From: Roseateles puraquae
GTDB lineage: Bacteria > Pseudomonadota > Gammaproteobacteria > Burkholderiales > Burkholderiaceae_C
Assembly: GCF_002205845.1 (NCBI RefSeq)
Contig: NZ_NISI01000001.1
Location: 372,001-436,000 of the forward strand
Direction: 5' to 3'
Length of the DNA: 64,000 nucleotides
Positions 7,448 to 15,755 of this stretch are shown one piece after another. Every line of letters starts with the position of its first letter. Position 1 is the first letter of the stretch. The notes under the pieces were generated by a model. It made no database searches and was not told the DNA's origin. It saw nothing but the letters and a program-made list of their open reading frames with translations. The translations under genes were made by a program, and so were the position numbers.

Positions 7448-9541
7448 TCAGAACCCGAGCTTGAGCGTCAGGCGCACCGTGCGCGGCTCGGCCGGGTGCA
7501 CGTGCCGGTCGGCCACGGCAGCCGCTTCGCCTGGCAGCCGCGACTCGTAGAAGTACTCGATGTCGTTCACCTTGCGGTCGGCGAGGTTGAACACGTCCAG
7601 CGTGAGCTCGCTGCGCAGACCCAGCCGCCGGCTCACGCGCAGGTTGGTCGTCAATGACGCGCGGGAACGCACGCTGTTGTCCTCGATCAACGCGCCGGAG
7701 CCCAGGTAGCGCCACTGCAGGCTGGCCGACCACGGCCCCAGATCGCGCAGCGTGACGGCCAGCGAGGCGACCTTGTCGACCGCGTTCGGGATGCGGTTGC
7801 CCGCAGGGTCGGTGTCGGCGAATCGCGCATGGGTCCAGGCCAGGTCGGCGTCGATCAGCAGCCAGGGCTCGGGCACGTAGCGGTTGTTCCATTCCACGCC
7901 GCGCCGCTTGCTGGGCCGGTTGGCCTCAGTGGCGCCCGCATCGCCGACGTAGACCAGCTCGGAATCGAAGTCGAGCTGCCACAGCGCCAGGGAGCTCTGC
8001 AGTCCGGGCAGCCATTCGGTGCGCGCCCCCAGTTCCAGGCCTCGGGCGGCCACCAGGCCCGGCACCGGCGCCAGCGCGTCGCCGGTCTTGGGGTCGATGC
8101 GGGTGGTCGTGCCGCGCGCGTCATTGCTGTGAAAACCGCGACCGGCGTTGAAGAAGAACTCGGTCCGCGCCCACGGCCCAGCGATCAGCGACAGCTTGGG
8201 CGACAGCAGATGGGCCGATGTCCGGCCGCTGTTGGCTGCCAGGGTCAGGCTGTTCACATCAAAGCGGGCCTCGTCGGCGCGCAGCCCGGCGACGGCGCGC
8301 AACCAGGCGGTGAGCTCAACCGACGTCTGGCCATAGACCCCGGCCTGCGTCTGGCGCACCTGGTCGTCGCGGGTCGTGGCGGTGATGCGGCGCTGCACCG
8401 TGTCGAACAACCCCACGCGGATGCGGTCCTGGCGCAGCTGCAGCCCGATCTCGGACCGCGCCGGCAGGCCGGCCCAAGCGTGGTCGATGCTGTGGCTGGC
8501 CGCCAGGCCGTAGACCCGGCGTTCGTCCTGCTGCGAGAACTGGTCGCCGTCATCCGGCCGATCCAGGGCGTAGGTGAAATTGCTGAAGAGCTGCAGCCGG
8601 TAGTCCATGGCGTAGGCCGAAACGCGGCTGCGGCTGGCGTCGGTTGCGCGATGCCATTCGCCGGAGAAACTGCTGCGGCGGGTGTTGCCGCCGTCGCTGG
8701 TGTCGACCGCATCGAAGCGGCCGAAGGGCTGGCCGTTGTAGCGGCCCGCGTCGATCAGGCGCTCAGGGACCTGGTCGGTCGAGTTCCAGCGAGCGTCGTA
8801 GCCCATCAGGCTGGCACTCCACCCCTCGGCCCGCGTACCCCCCGACAAGGTCAGCACGCCGTTGGACTTGCGCAGGCGCTCCGGCAGGCGCCAGGGGCCG
8901 TCGTTGTGCTGCACTTCGAGGGCCGCGAGCAGGTTCAGGCCACCGCCCAGCGTGGTGGCTCCCGCGCCAACAAAGCGCTGGAACTGGCGCTGGCCCAGGG
9001 TCAGCGCCGCAAAGTTGTCGTCCAGGGTCTGGCGATAGACGATGTCGGCCGAGCCGGCGGCCGCGAAGTCGCCGTTCTTCGCGAAGTACGGGCCTTTGCG
9101 GTATTCGATGCGCTCGACCAGTTCAGGAATGAGGAAGTTCAGGTCCGCATAGCCCTGGCCATGACCATGGGTGGGCATGTTGACGGGCAGGCCGTTGACG
9201 GTGGTGGCGAAGTCGGTGCCGTGGTCCAGGTTGAAGCCGCGCAGGAAGTACTGGTTGGCTTTGCCGTCGCCGGAGTGCTGGGTGACGATGAGGCCGGGCA
9301 CGAACTCCAGCACTTCGCCCGGACGCAATGCGGGGCGGCTCTTCAGCAGCTCGGCGCGGATCACGCCTTCCGAGGCGGCATCGCTGCTGCCCACGGCGTT
9401 GTCGTAGTGGCGACCTTCAACGGCCACGCGCTCCAGCGCAACGACGGCCGGCGCCGTCTGGCCATGTGCTCCGGCTGCACAAAGTGCGCTGGCCAGCACC
9501 AGCACTCGCGGCCTGCCGCGAGAGAAATGAAAAGAGGGCAT
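7448..9541 (-). CDS. TonB-dependent outer-membrane receptor
   Basis: A 697-residue receptor with a signal peptide (MPSFHFSRGRPRVLVLASAL, cleaved near AGAHG). The plug domain is about 45-165 ('LRPGEVLEFVPGLIVTQHSGDGKANQYFLRGFNLDHGTDF', 'VNMPTHGHGQGYADLNFLIPELVERIEYRKGPYFA'), followed by a 22-strand barrel ending in Phe (TVRLTLKLGF). It imports a scarce ligand using TonB energy; the ligand is not readable. The upstream gene 106 bp away encodes a His-rich exported protein, which hints at a metal or metal-chelate substrate (inference). The long frame open opposite this gene is a GC artefact. Confidence 0.92.
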   Translation of the reverse strand: MPSFHFSRGRPRVLVLASALCAAGAHGQTAPAVVALERVAVEGRHYDNAVGSSDAASEGVIRAELLKSRPALRPGEVLEFVPGLIVTQHSGDGKANQYFLRGFNLDHGTDFATTVNGLPVNMPTHGHGQGYADLNFLIPELVERIEYRKGPYFAKNGDFAAAGSADIVYRQTLDDNFAALTLGQRQFQRFVGAGATTLGGGLNLLAALEVQHNDGPWRLPERLRKSNGVLTLSGGTRAEGWSASLMGYDARWNSTDQVPERLIDAGRYNGQPFGRFDAVDTSDGGNTRRSSFSGEWHRATDASRSRVSAYAMDYRLQLFSNFTYALDRPDDGDQFSQQDERRVYGLAASHSIDHAWAGLPARSEIGLQLRQDRIRVGLFDTVQRRITATTRDDQVRQTQAGVYGQTSVELTAWLRAVAGLRADEARFDVNSLTLAANSGRTSAHLLSPKLSLIAGPWARTEFFFNAGRGFHSNDARGTTTRIDPKTGDALAPVPGLVAARGLELGARTEWLPGLQSSLALWQLDFDSELVYVGDAGATEANRPSKRRGVEWNNRYVPEPWLLIDADLAWTHARFADTDPAGNRIPNAVDKVASLAVTLRDLGPWSASLQWRYLGSGALIEDNSVRSRASLTTNLRVSRRLGLRSELTLDVFNLADRKVNDIEYFYESRLPGEAAAVADRHVHPAEPRTVRLTLKLGF

Positions 9542-9646
9542 AAGGTTCTCGGTGAACTCGGCGCGCGTGCGCACCCGTTCCCGCCGGCCATCCAGGCAGG
9601 CGGATTGCTGACAAGCCATGCAAGGCGCCTGCGGCGCCGGGGGTCG

Positions 9647-10228
9647 TCAGGCGCGCGGCGGTGCCAGCGGGGGCGGCACGACGCGATCGCGCCAGGCGCT
9701 CGTGGTGCCCATGACCGGCGGGAGCGCCTCGCCCTCGGCGAGCTTCCACCGCTGGGGCAGCCAGGCCAGGAACAGCGTGGCCCCCACCTGCCGGCCTTCA
9801 TCGCCGGGGTCGGGCAGATCGAGCACGTCCCGGGTGTCGGCATCGTGCGTGTGGAAGACGCCGTCGTGCGAGTGCAGGCCCTGTTCGTGCCAGCTGCCCT
9901 GCCCAACCAGGCGCAGGTCCTGGGCCGCATGCAGGCGGTCGAGCACCGCGCGCAGCGGGGCCGCCAGCCGCGCGGCCAGCGAGACCGGGCTGTCATGCCC
10001 TCCGGCCGCGATGCGGGAAGCGCCGGTATGCACATGGCGGTGGGCCTTCAGCCCGGCCGCCAGCTGCGCCACGCTGTGCAGCGGCAACACCACCACCAGC
10101 ATCACGAGGATGCCGGCACGGGCGCGACGCAGCAGCGATGACAGGGTGAGGTGCACAGGCTTCAAGAAAGTGTCAATACGGGCGGACGGCCGCCAGACGG
10201 CCAACGCCGGATCATCGACATCCGGCAT
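9647..10228 (-). CDS. exported His-rich protein of unknown function
   Basis: Up to 193 residues; not assigned to a named family. One hydrophobic segment ('AGILVMLVVVLPLHSVAQL') near residue 40 looks like a signal peptide or anchor. The following part is rich in His, including 'HRHVHTG', 'SWHEQGLHSHDGVFHTHDAD'. The ATG at 10228 is conventional, but its GAAGG site is only 3 nt away; a GTG or TTG near 10156 would place the hydrophobic segment at a normal signal-peptide distance and may be the true start. Same strand as, and 106 bp upstream of, the TonB-dependent receptor; a metal-binding helper is inferred from histidine content only. Confidence 0.55.
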   Translation of the reverse strand: MPDVDDPALAVWRPSARIDTFLKPVHLTLSSLLRRARAGILVMLVVVLPLHSVAQLAAGLKAHRHVHTGASRIAAGGHDSPVSLAARLAAPLRAVLDRLHAAQDLRLVGQGSWHEQGLHSHDGVFHTHDADTRDVLDLPDPGDEGRQVGATLFLAWLPQRWKLAEGEALPPVMGTTSAWRDRVVPPPLAPPRA

Positions 10229-10417
10229 TGCCTTCGTGTGACGAGACGGCAAACGGCCCTGAGCCTCTTTACGTAGCTGCAGGCCGGCTGGATGCAGCCG
10301 CAGCGACTTCAAACGTGGGATGGCCCCTGGTGGCCCCCCCGACACCACACCAGACGCCACACCAGGGACCAGCCCCCCGCACCCGCGCCGGCCTGCCCCG
10401 TGGCAGCGGTGCGGGCG

Positions 10418-10882
10418 CTACCAGCAGGTGTAAGGTCGCACAGCCAGGTTGGCGTTCACGTAGCGCCCATCGCCCGTGACCTCATCACCCAGCCAGGCCG
10501 GCCGCGTGAAGGGCTGCGCCTCATCTTCGAGTTCGATCTCGGCGAGCACCAGGCCGGCATTGGCCCCGAGGAACTCGTCCACCTCCCACGTCATGCCATC
10601 GCACAGGCAGAGGTGGCGGATCTTCTCCACCACGGGGCCGTCGCACATCGTCAGCAGCGCCTGGGCATCCTCCAGGGGAACGGCGTACTCGAATTCGGCA
10701 CGTGTGGCGCCGCGGGTGGCGCCCTTGATCGTCAGGAAGGCCTGCTCACCGGCGATGCGCACGCGCACCGTACGGGCCGGGTCGCGGCTCAGGTAGCCCT
10801 GGCTGAAGCGGGTGGCGCGCTGCGCCTGCGCGCGCCAGGTGTCATTCGCGACAAGGAATTTGCGTTCGATCTCAATGCCCAT
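10418..10882 (-). CDS. CYTH domain protein (triphosphate tunnel metalloenzyme)
   Basis: A 154-residue single-domain CYTH protein. It begins MGIEIERKFLV, carrying the diagnostic ExExK motif. Further tunnel residues follow in 'FSQGYLSRDPARTVRVRIAGEQAFLTIKG', 'EFEYAVPLEDAQALL' and 'WEVDEFLGANAGLVLAEIEL'. Members hydrolyse inorganic tripolyphosphate or related triphosphates with a divalent metal. The start overlaps the end of the upstream helicase gene by 11 bp. Residues before the MGIEIERK start in a longer frame are Arg/Pro-rich and not family-like. Confidence 0.93.
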   Translation of the reverse strand: MGIEIERKFLVANDTWRAQAQRATRFSQGYLSRDPARTVRVRIAGEQAFLTIKGATRGATRAEFEYAVPLEDAQALLTMCDGPVVEKIRHLCLCDGMTWEVDEFLGANAGLVLAEIELEDEAQPFTRPAWLGDEVTGDGRYVNANLAVRPYTCW

Positions 10883-12116
10883 GGCTCGCTGCCTTGGCTG
10901 CGGCCTCGCGCAGCTTGTCCTTCTTGCTCTTGCGGGTGGTGCTCTTGATGCCACCGGTGGCCTGCGCTTCGGTGGCCACGGCCTCGGGTTCGAAGCCGGG
11001 CAGGCGTTCACGCGGCACACGCTGGCCCTGGCGCTTCTCGATCAGGCGGAAGTGGCTCTCCGCGTTCTCGGGGCTGTCAGCGCAAATGAAGCTGACCGCC
11101 ACACCCTGGGCCCCTGCCCGGCCGGTGCGGCCGATGCGGTGGGTGTAGTCGGCCGCGGAACGAGGCAGCTCGTAGTTGACGACGGCCTCCAGCGCGTCGA
11201 TGTGCAGGCCACGCGCCGCGACGTCGGTCGCCACCAGCACCTGCACCTCGCCCGACTTCAACGCGGCCAGCACATCGCGCCGCGCGCCCTGGCTGAGCTC
11301 ACCGTGCAAGGCGCCGGCCTTGAATCCATGCGCGAAGAGCTTGTCCGAGACCAGCTCGGCGGTGTAGCGGCTGGCCACGAACACGAGCACCCGTTGCCAG
11401 CCTTCATCACGCAGCAGCTGACGCAGCGCGGGCAGGCGCTGGGCACGATCCAGCTGCACGGCACGCTGCGTGATCTGCGGCGGCGCCTCGTCGATGCTGA
11501 TCCGCACCGGCTCGTGCAGCAACTGCCCGGCCAGGCCCTGCACGGCTGGCGGGCAGGTGGCGGAGAACAGCAGCGACTGGCGACGTGCAGGCAGCAGCGC
11601 CAGTACGCGCTGCAGCTCCTCGGAGAAGCCCGCAGCCAGCAGGCGGTCGGCCTCGTCCAGCACCAGGCAGTCCACACCGGCCAGCGTGAGGCCGTTGTGA
11701 TCGATGAGGTCCAGCAGCCGGCCGGGCGTGGCCACCATCACGTCGCATCCGCCGCGCAACGCCATCAGCTGCGGGTTGATCGACACGCCGCCGAACGCCA
11801 GCGCCACCTTGGGACGATGCAGCAGCCGGCTGGCGAGTTCGCGCAGCAACTCGGCGGTCTGTGCCGCGAGCTCCCGCGTGGGTGCGAGCACCAAAGCTCG
11901 CGGGCCAGGGCGCGGCGGCGCAGCCACCAGCCGTTGCAGCAGGGGCAGCGCAAAGGCGGCAGTCTTGCCGGAGCCGGTCTGGGCCAGGGCCAGCACATCG
12001 GCGCCCGCCAGGATGGGTGGCAGGGCCGCCGCCTGGACGGGCGTGGGGGCGTGATAGCCCTGCTCACGCACGGCGCGCAGCAAGGCGGGCGAGAGGCCCA
12101 AGGAAGCGAAGGACAT
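10872..12116 (-). CDS. rhlE: DEAD-box ATP-dependent RNA helicase, RhlE type
   Basis: A 414-residue protein with the helicase motifs in order: Q motif with upstream Phe (MSFASLGLSPALLRAVREQG, 'PTPVQ'), motif I AQTGSGKT, Ia PTRELA, Ib TPGR, II DEAD, III SAT, motif V 'ATDVAARGLHID', VI HRIGRTGRAG. The C-terminal tail is short and basic ('KSTTRKSKKDKLREAAAKA'), as in RhlE proteins that remodel ribosome precursors or assist mRNA decay. The CYTH gene overlaps its end and the alkyltransferase gene ends 6 bp before its start, so transcription is probably shared. Confidence 0.92.
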   Translation of the reverse strand: MSFASLGLSPALLRAVREQGYHAPTPVQAAALPPILAGADVLALAQTGSGKTAAFALPLLQRLVAAPPRPGPRALVLAPTRELAAQTAELLRELASRLLHRPKVALAFGGVSINPQLMALRGGCDVMVATPGRLLDLIDHNGLTLAGVDCLVLDEADRLLAAGFSEELQRVLALLPARRQSLLFSATCPPAVQGLAGQLLHEPVRISIDEAPPQITQRAVQLDRAQRLPALRQLLRDEGWQRVLVFVASRYTAELVSDKLFAHGFKAGALHGELSQGARRDVLAALKSGEVQVLVATDVAARGLHIDALEAVVNYELPRSAADYTHRIGRTGRAGAQGVAVSFICADSPENAESHFRLIEKRQGQRVPRERLPGFEPEAVATEAQATGGIKSTTRKSKKDKLREAAAKAASHGH

Positions 12117-12122
12117 GCGCGA

Positions 12123-12692
12123 TTAGAACAAGGCTTGCTGGTCGCCGGCGAGCTGCCCGGCCGCACGGGCCTCGATCAGCAGCAGCCGGCGCTTGGTCTC
12201 GATGCCGCCGGGCGCCGAGAAGCCGGTCGGTTCACCACCGGCGCCCATCACGCGATGGCAAGGCACGATGGGCGGAAATGGGTTCTCGGCCTCGGCACGC
12301 CCGACGGCGCGGGCAGCGCCCGGCTCGCCCAGGGCGGCAGCGATCTCGCCGTAGGTACGGGTCTGGCCGGGCTCGATGGCCCGGGTCAGTGCATGCACCG
12401 CGCGGCGAAACGCCGGCAAGCCGCGCTCATCGAGCGCGACATGGCGCAGGTCACACAACTCGCCCCGCAACAGCGCCTGCACGCCGGCAATGGCCTCGGC
12501 GATGGCGGGCGGCCATTCGAGGCACTCCTGGGCTGATGGGAAGCGGCGGCGCAAGGTCTCCACGGTGACCTCGGGCAGGCGCGCAGCCACCACGCCCTGC
12601 GAGCTCCAGACCAGCCCGCAACGGCCCTGCGCCGTGTCGAACACCGTGCAGGCCAACGGTTCCTCGGGCGGGCGCGGCGGCAGGTCCTCCAC
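12123..12692 (-). CDS. ogt: methylated-DNA--protein-cysteine methyltransferase
   Basis: A 189-residue suicide repair protein that moves alkyl groups from O6-alkylguanine to its own cysteine. The active-site Pro-Cys-His-Arg-Val motif is in 'NPFPPIVPCHRVMGAGG', preceded by the DNA-binding 'TRTYGEIAAALGEPGAARAVGRAEAENP' (Arg finger region). I chose GTG 12692-12690 because it follows dusA by 14 bp, has a GAGGGG site upstream, and avoids a long Arg/Gly-rich extension that would lie inside dusA. No Ada-type regulatory domain is present. Confidence 0.88.
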   Translation of the reverse strand: MEDLPPRPPEEPLACTVFDTAQGRCGLVWSSQGVVAARLPEVTVETLRRRFPSAQECLEWPPAIAEAIAGVQALLRGELCDLRHVALDERGLPAFRRAVHALTRAIEPGQTRTYGEIAAALGEPGAARAVGRAEAENPFPPIVPCHRVMGAGGEPTGFSAPGGIETKRRLLLIEARAAGQLAGDQQALF

Positions 12693-12706
12693 GATGGGCC
12701 TGCCCC

Positions 12707-13729
12707 TCAGGCGGCCAGCGCCGCGCCGGAGAGCCGCGCCGCCGTGGCTTGGGCGGCGACCTCGCGCGGCGGCAGCGCCTTCAAGCGATGGTCGCTCCAG
12801 ACCTGGCGCCAACGTCGTGCACCCGGCGTGCCATTCCACAGGCCCAGGGCGTGCCGCATGGCGTGAGGCCAGGAACGACCGGCCGTATGAAAGCGATCGA
12901 GGTAGTCGAGCCAGGCCGCTTCCACCTGCTCACGCGAGTGGGCCGGGTCCGTCGCGCCAAAGAAGCGCGAATCCCATTGCGCCATGCTCCAGGGCTCGTG
13001 ATAGGCCTCGCGGCCGATCATCACGCCGTCCACGGCGGCGAGGTGCGCCTCGATCTCGTCGGGCGTCTTGATGCCGCCATTGACCGCGATCGTGAGTTGC
13101 GGGAACTCGCGCTTGAGCTGGGCAACGACCTCGTAGCGCAGCGGCGGGATCTCGCGGTTCTCCTTGGGGCTCAGGCCTTGCAGCCAGGCATTGCGGGCGT
13201 GCACGATGAACACCTCGCAACCCGCGGCGGCCACGGTGCCGACGAAGTCGCGCACGAAGTCGTAGCGCTCGATCTTGTCGACGCCGATGCGGTGCTTGAC
13301 GGTGACCGGCAAGCGGGTCGCGTCGCGCATCGCCTTGACGCAATCGGCCACCAACTGCGGCTCCGACATCAGGCAGGCCCCGAAGGCGCCTTTCTGCACC
13401 CGCTCGCTGGGGCAGCCACAGTTCAGGTTGACTTCGTCATAGCCCCAGCGTTCGGCGAGCTTGGCGCAGGCTGCCAGGTCGGCCGGCTCACTTCCCCCCA
13501 ATTGCAGCGCGACGGGATGCTCCTCGGCGTTGTAGTCGAGGTGGCGAGGCTGGTCGCCATGCAGCAAGGCGCCGGTCGTGACCATCTCGGTGTAGAGCAG
13601 CGCATGGCGCGTGATCAGCCGGTGCAGATAGCGGCAGTGACGGTCCGTCCAATCCATCATCGGAGCGACGGACAAGCGCCAAGGTGAGAAGGGAGCAGGC
13701 ATTGCGACGGATTGTGATCGGGACGACAT
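12707..13729 (-). CDS. dusA: tRNA-dihydrouridine(20/20a) synthase DusA
   Basis: About 340 residues. It reduces uridines 20 and 20a of tRNA using FMN and NADPH. The FMN-binding TIM barrel is evident: 'RLSVAPMMDWTDRHCRYLHRLI' at the N terminus, the catalytic Cys in 'DEVNLNCGCPSERVQKGAFGACLM', 'PVTVKHRIGVD', 'FIVHARNAWLQGLSPKENREIPPL' and 'NGGIKTPDEIEAHL', followed by the helical tRNA-binding domain. The HARNAWLQGLSPKENR motif is specific to the DusA subgroup. ATG 13729 is used; a second ATG at 13702 starting MPAPFSPW is also possible. Confidence 0.95.
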   Translation of the reverse strand: MSSRSQSVAMPAPFSPWRLSVAPMMDWTDRHCRYLHRLITRHALLYTEMVTTGALLHGDQPRHLDYNAEEHPVALQLGGSEPADLAACAKLAERWGYDEVNLNCGCPSERVQKGAFGACLMSEPQLVADCVKAMRDATRLPVTVKHRIGVDKIERYDFVRDFVGTVAAAGCEVFIVHARNAWLQGLSPKENREIPPLRYEVVAQLKREFPQLTIAVNGGIKTPDEIEAHLAAVDGVMIGREAYHEPWSMAQWDSRFFGATDPAHSREQVEAAWLDYLDRFHTAGRSWPHAMRHALGLWNGTPGARRWRQVWSDHRLKALPPREVAAQATAARLSGAALAA

Positions 13730-13739
13730 CACCACCCGG

Positions 13740-15755
13740 TCATCGAGGCGGTTGCGCCGTCGACGACGCGGCTGGCATCAGAGGCAGCAGATGCTGGCCC
13801 AGCGTCGGGGCGAGCGCGCGCACGAAGGGTTCGCTCAGGTGGGTTCTGTCGCGATACATCGGCATGTCGCCCTGCCGGGTCGGGCAGCGGGCCGAGGTGC
13901 ACAGCAGGGGTGACAGATCCACATACGGGATGCCGAGGCCGCGCGCGGTCTCCTGTTCAGCCTGGGCCACCTGAGGCAGGCGATCCTGCGGGCCCAAGGC
14001 CGGATAAGTGCAGGCGTCCGCCGGCGTCCACCCCCACCAGACGACGCGGGCCCAGCAGGTGGGCACATCCAGGCCAGTGTGCGGGGTGTCACGCAGATAG
14101 GCGACCTGACTGCCCAGGCCCTGCAGATGCTTCACGGTGCGCGACATGCCGTCTTGCCAGCGCGGCAGCGGCACGTCGTGGTAGCCCGCGGAGTTGGCCA
14201 GCACCACCAGTTGGGGCCGGAGTTGGTCGATGCGCGTCAGCATGCGCGCACGCCAGGTCTCGCATTGTTCAAAGCGTCGGCGCGTGACGTAGAAGTCCAC
14301 CGGCGTGTCCACCGAAGGGCAGACCGCCTTGGTCAGCGCCACCACGCGCCAGCCCTGTTGGCGCGCCAGCATGTCGATGGCGGGCAGCCATTGGGCGGCG
14401 TGCGAGTCCCCGAACAACACCACGGTCTTGTCAGACGAGGTCACGCCGAACTCGCACGGCGGCTGATCAACCGCGTCGAACTGCACGAGGCAGCCGGAGG
14501 GGTCGACCAGCGGCCAGGTCGCAGCGGCCATGTAGCGATCGCCTTCGGTCGCACGCGGGATCTGGCCGCGCATGAACTGCGCGGCGGCCGCCACGGCGAT
14601 GCAGGCCACGAGCCCGATCACCACGACATGCGATGGCCGCGCCTGCAGGGCGACCCGGCGCATGAAGACCTGCTCCACGAAGCGGTAGGACAACCAGCCC
14701 AGCAGCAGCGACAGCGCGAGCAGCCCCGCCGTGAGCCACGGCCCCTTGACCGGCGCCACCACCGCAGCAGCAATGATCACGGGCCAGTGCCACAGGTACA
14801 GCGAGTAGGAGCAGTCGCCCACCCAGCGCAGCGGCGGTAGTTGCAACCAGCGCCCGGCGACGCTGTCGGCGCCGCGCTCGGCCACCAGCAGCAAGCCCAT
14901 CGCGCCGAGCACGGGCAGCGCGGCCCAGAAGCCGGGGAATCGCAGGCTGCCGTCGTAGGCCAGCGTGACCGCCGTCAGCAGCAGCAAGGCACCGGCGCCC
15001 AGCCCCTGCAGCGCACGCGGCCCCAGCGCGCGCGACCAAGCCGGGTTGAACGCAATCAGCATGCCGGCACCGAACTCCCACATGCGCATCGGCGTCAGGA
15101 AGAAGGCGTACTTGAACTGGATCTGTGAGATGGCTACACAGGCGACCAGGCTCAAGAGCCCGGTCACCGCAACGAGTGCGATGACGCTGCCGCGCGGCCC
15201 CGCACGCCGGCCGACGCGACAGGCCGCGAGCATCAACAGCGGCCAGACGAGATAGAACTGCTCCTCCACGGCCAGCGACCACAGGTGCAGCAGCGGGTTG
15301 GCTTCCGTGTGGCCGCCGAAATAGTCCGTAGGCCGGCTGGCAAACCACAGGTTGGCCGCGTAGAGGGCCGACGCACGGACTGACGAGAGCAACTCGTCCT
15401 GCTCATGCGGTGCGTACAACAGCCGAACGCCCAGCAGCACCGTCGCGATCACGAGCAGCGACGCGGGCAGCAGCCGCCGCACCCGACGCGCGAAGAAGGC
15501 CCACAGGTCGATGCGGCCGGTGGCCTGCATCTCGCGCAGCAGCAGGCCGCCGATCAGGTAGCCGGAGATCACGAAGAAGACGTCCACGCCGACGAATCCG
15601 CCGTGAAAGCCAGGGATCTCGGCATGATTGAGCAACACCAGCAGGATGGCGATGCCCCGCATGCCCTGCAGGCCGAGGTTGTAGGCGTGCTGCGCCGAAG
15701 CGCCAGCCGGCTCGGCGGGCGCAAGGGTCCCGCCGAGAACGGCGGCTGCGGTCAC
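13740..15755 (-). CDS. acyltransferase-3 / SGNH membrane O-acetyltransferase
   Basis: A 671-residue inner-membrane protein of the OafA/YrhL class. The first ~380 residues form the acyltransferase-3 domain with about ten membrane helices ('YNLGLQGMRGIAILLVLLNHAEIPGFHGGFVGVDVFFVISGYLI', with catalytic His and the R/G motifs; 'RRVRRLLPASLLVI'; 'LHLWSLAVEEQFYLVWPLL'). The C-terminal ~250 residues are an SGNH domain with block I 'VVLFGDSHAAQWLPAIDML' and a terminal 'YRDRTHLSEPF' that supplies the catalytic Asp-x-x-His. It probably O-acetylates a surface polysaccharide. The GTG start overlaps the upstream stop (GTGA). Confidence 0.93.
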   Translation of the reverse strand: MTAAAVLGGTLAPAEPAGASAQHAYNLGLQGMRGIAILLVLLNHAEIPGFHGGFVGVDVFFVISGYLIGGLLLREMQATGRIDLWAFFARRVRRLLPASLLVIATVLLGVRLLYAPHEQDELLSSVRASALYAANLWFASRPTDYFGGHTEANPLLHLWSLAVEEQFYLVWPLLMLAACRVGRRAGPRGSVIALVAVTGLLSLVACVAISQIQFKYAFFLTPMRMWEFGAGMLIAFNPAWSRALGPRALQGLGAGALLLLTAVTLAYDGSLRFPGFWAALPVLGAMGLLLVAERGADSVAGRWLQLPPLRWVGDCSYSLYLWHWPVIIAAAVVAPVKGPWLTAGLLALSLLLGWLSYRFVEQVFMRRVALQARPSHVVVIGLVACIAVAAAAQFMRGQIPRATEGDRYMAAATWPLVDPSGCLVQFDAVDQPPCEFGVTSSDKTVVLFGDSHAAQWLPAIDMLARQQGWRVVALTKAVCPSVDTPVDFYVTRRRFEQCETWRARMLTRIDQLRPQLVVLANSAGYHDVPLPRWQDGMSRTVKHLQGLGSQVAYLRDTPHTGLDVPTCWARVVWWGWTPADACTYPALGPQDRLPQVAQAEQETARGLGIPYVDLSPLLCTSARCPTRQGDMPMYRDRTHLSEPFVRALAPTLGQHLLPLMPAASSTAQPPR

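Noticed and set aside
7829-10141. A 770-codon open frame on the plus strand opposite the TonB receptor
   Set aside because: It mirrors the GC-biased third positions of the real minus-strand gene, has no ribosome-binding site or motif, and is Arg/Gln/His-rich in the way antisense frames of GC-rich genes are.
10229-10417. Possible riboswitch in the leader before the His-rich protein and TonB receptor
   Set aside because: I could not match a cobalamin-box or other aptamer core; only scattered GC-rich dyads are present.
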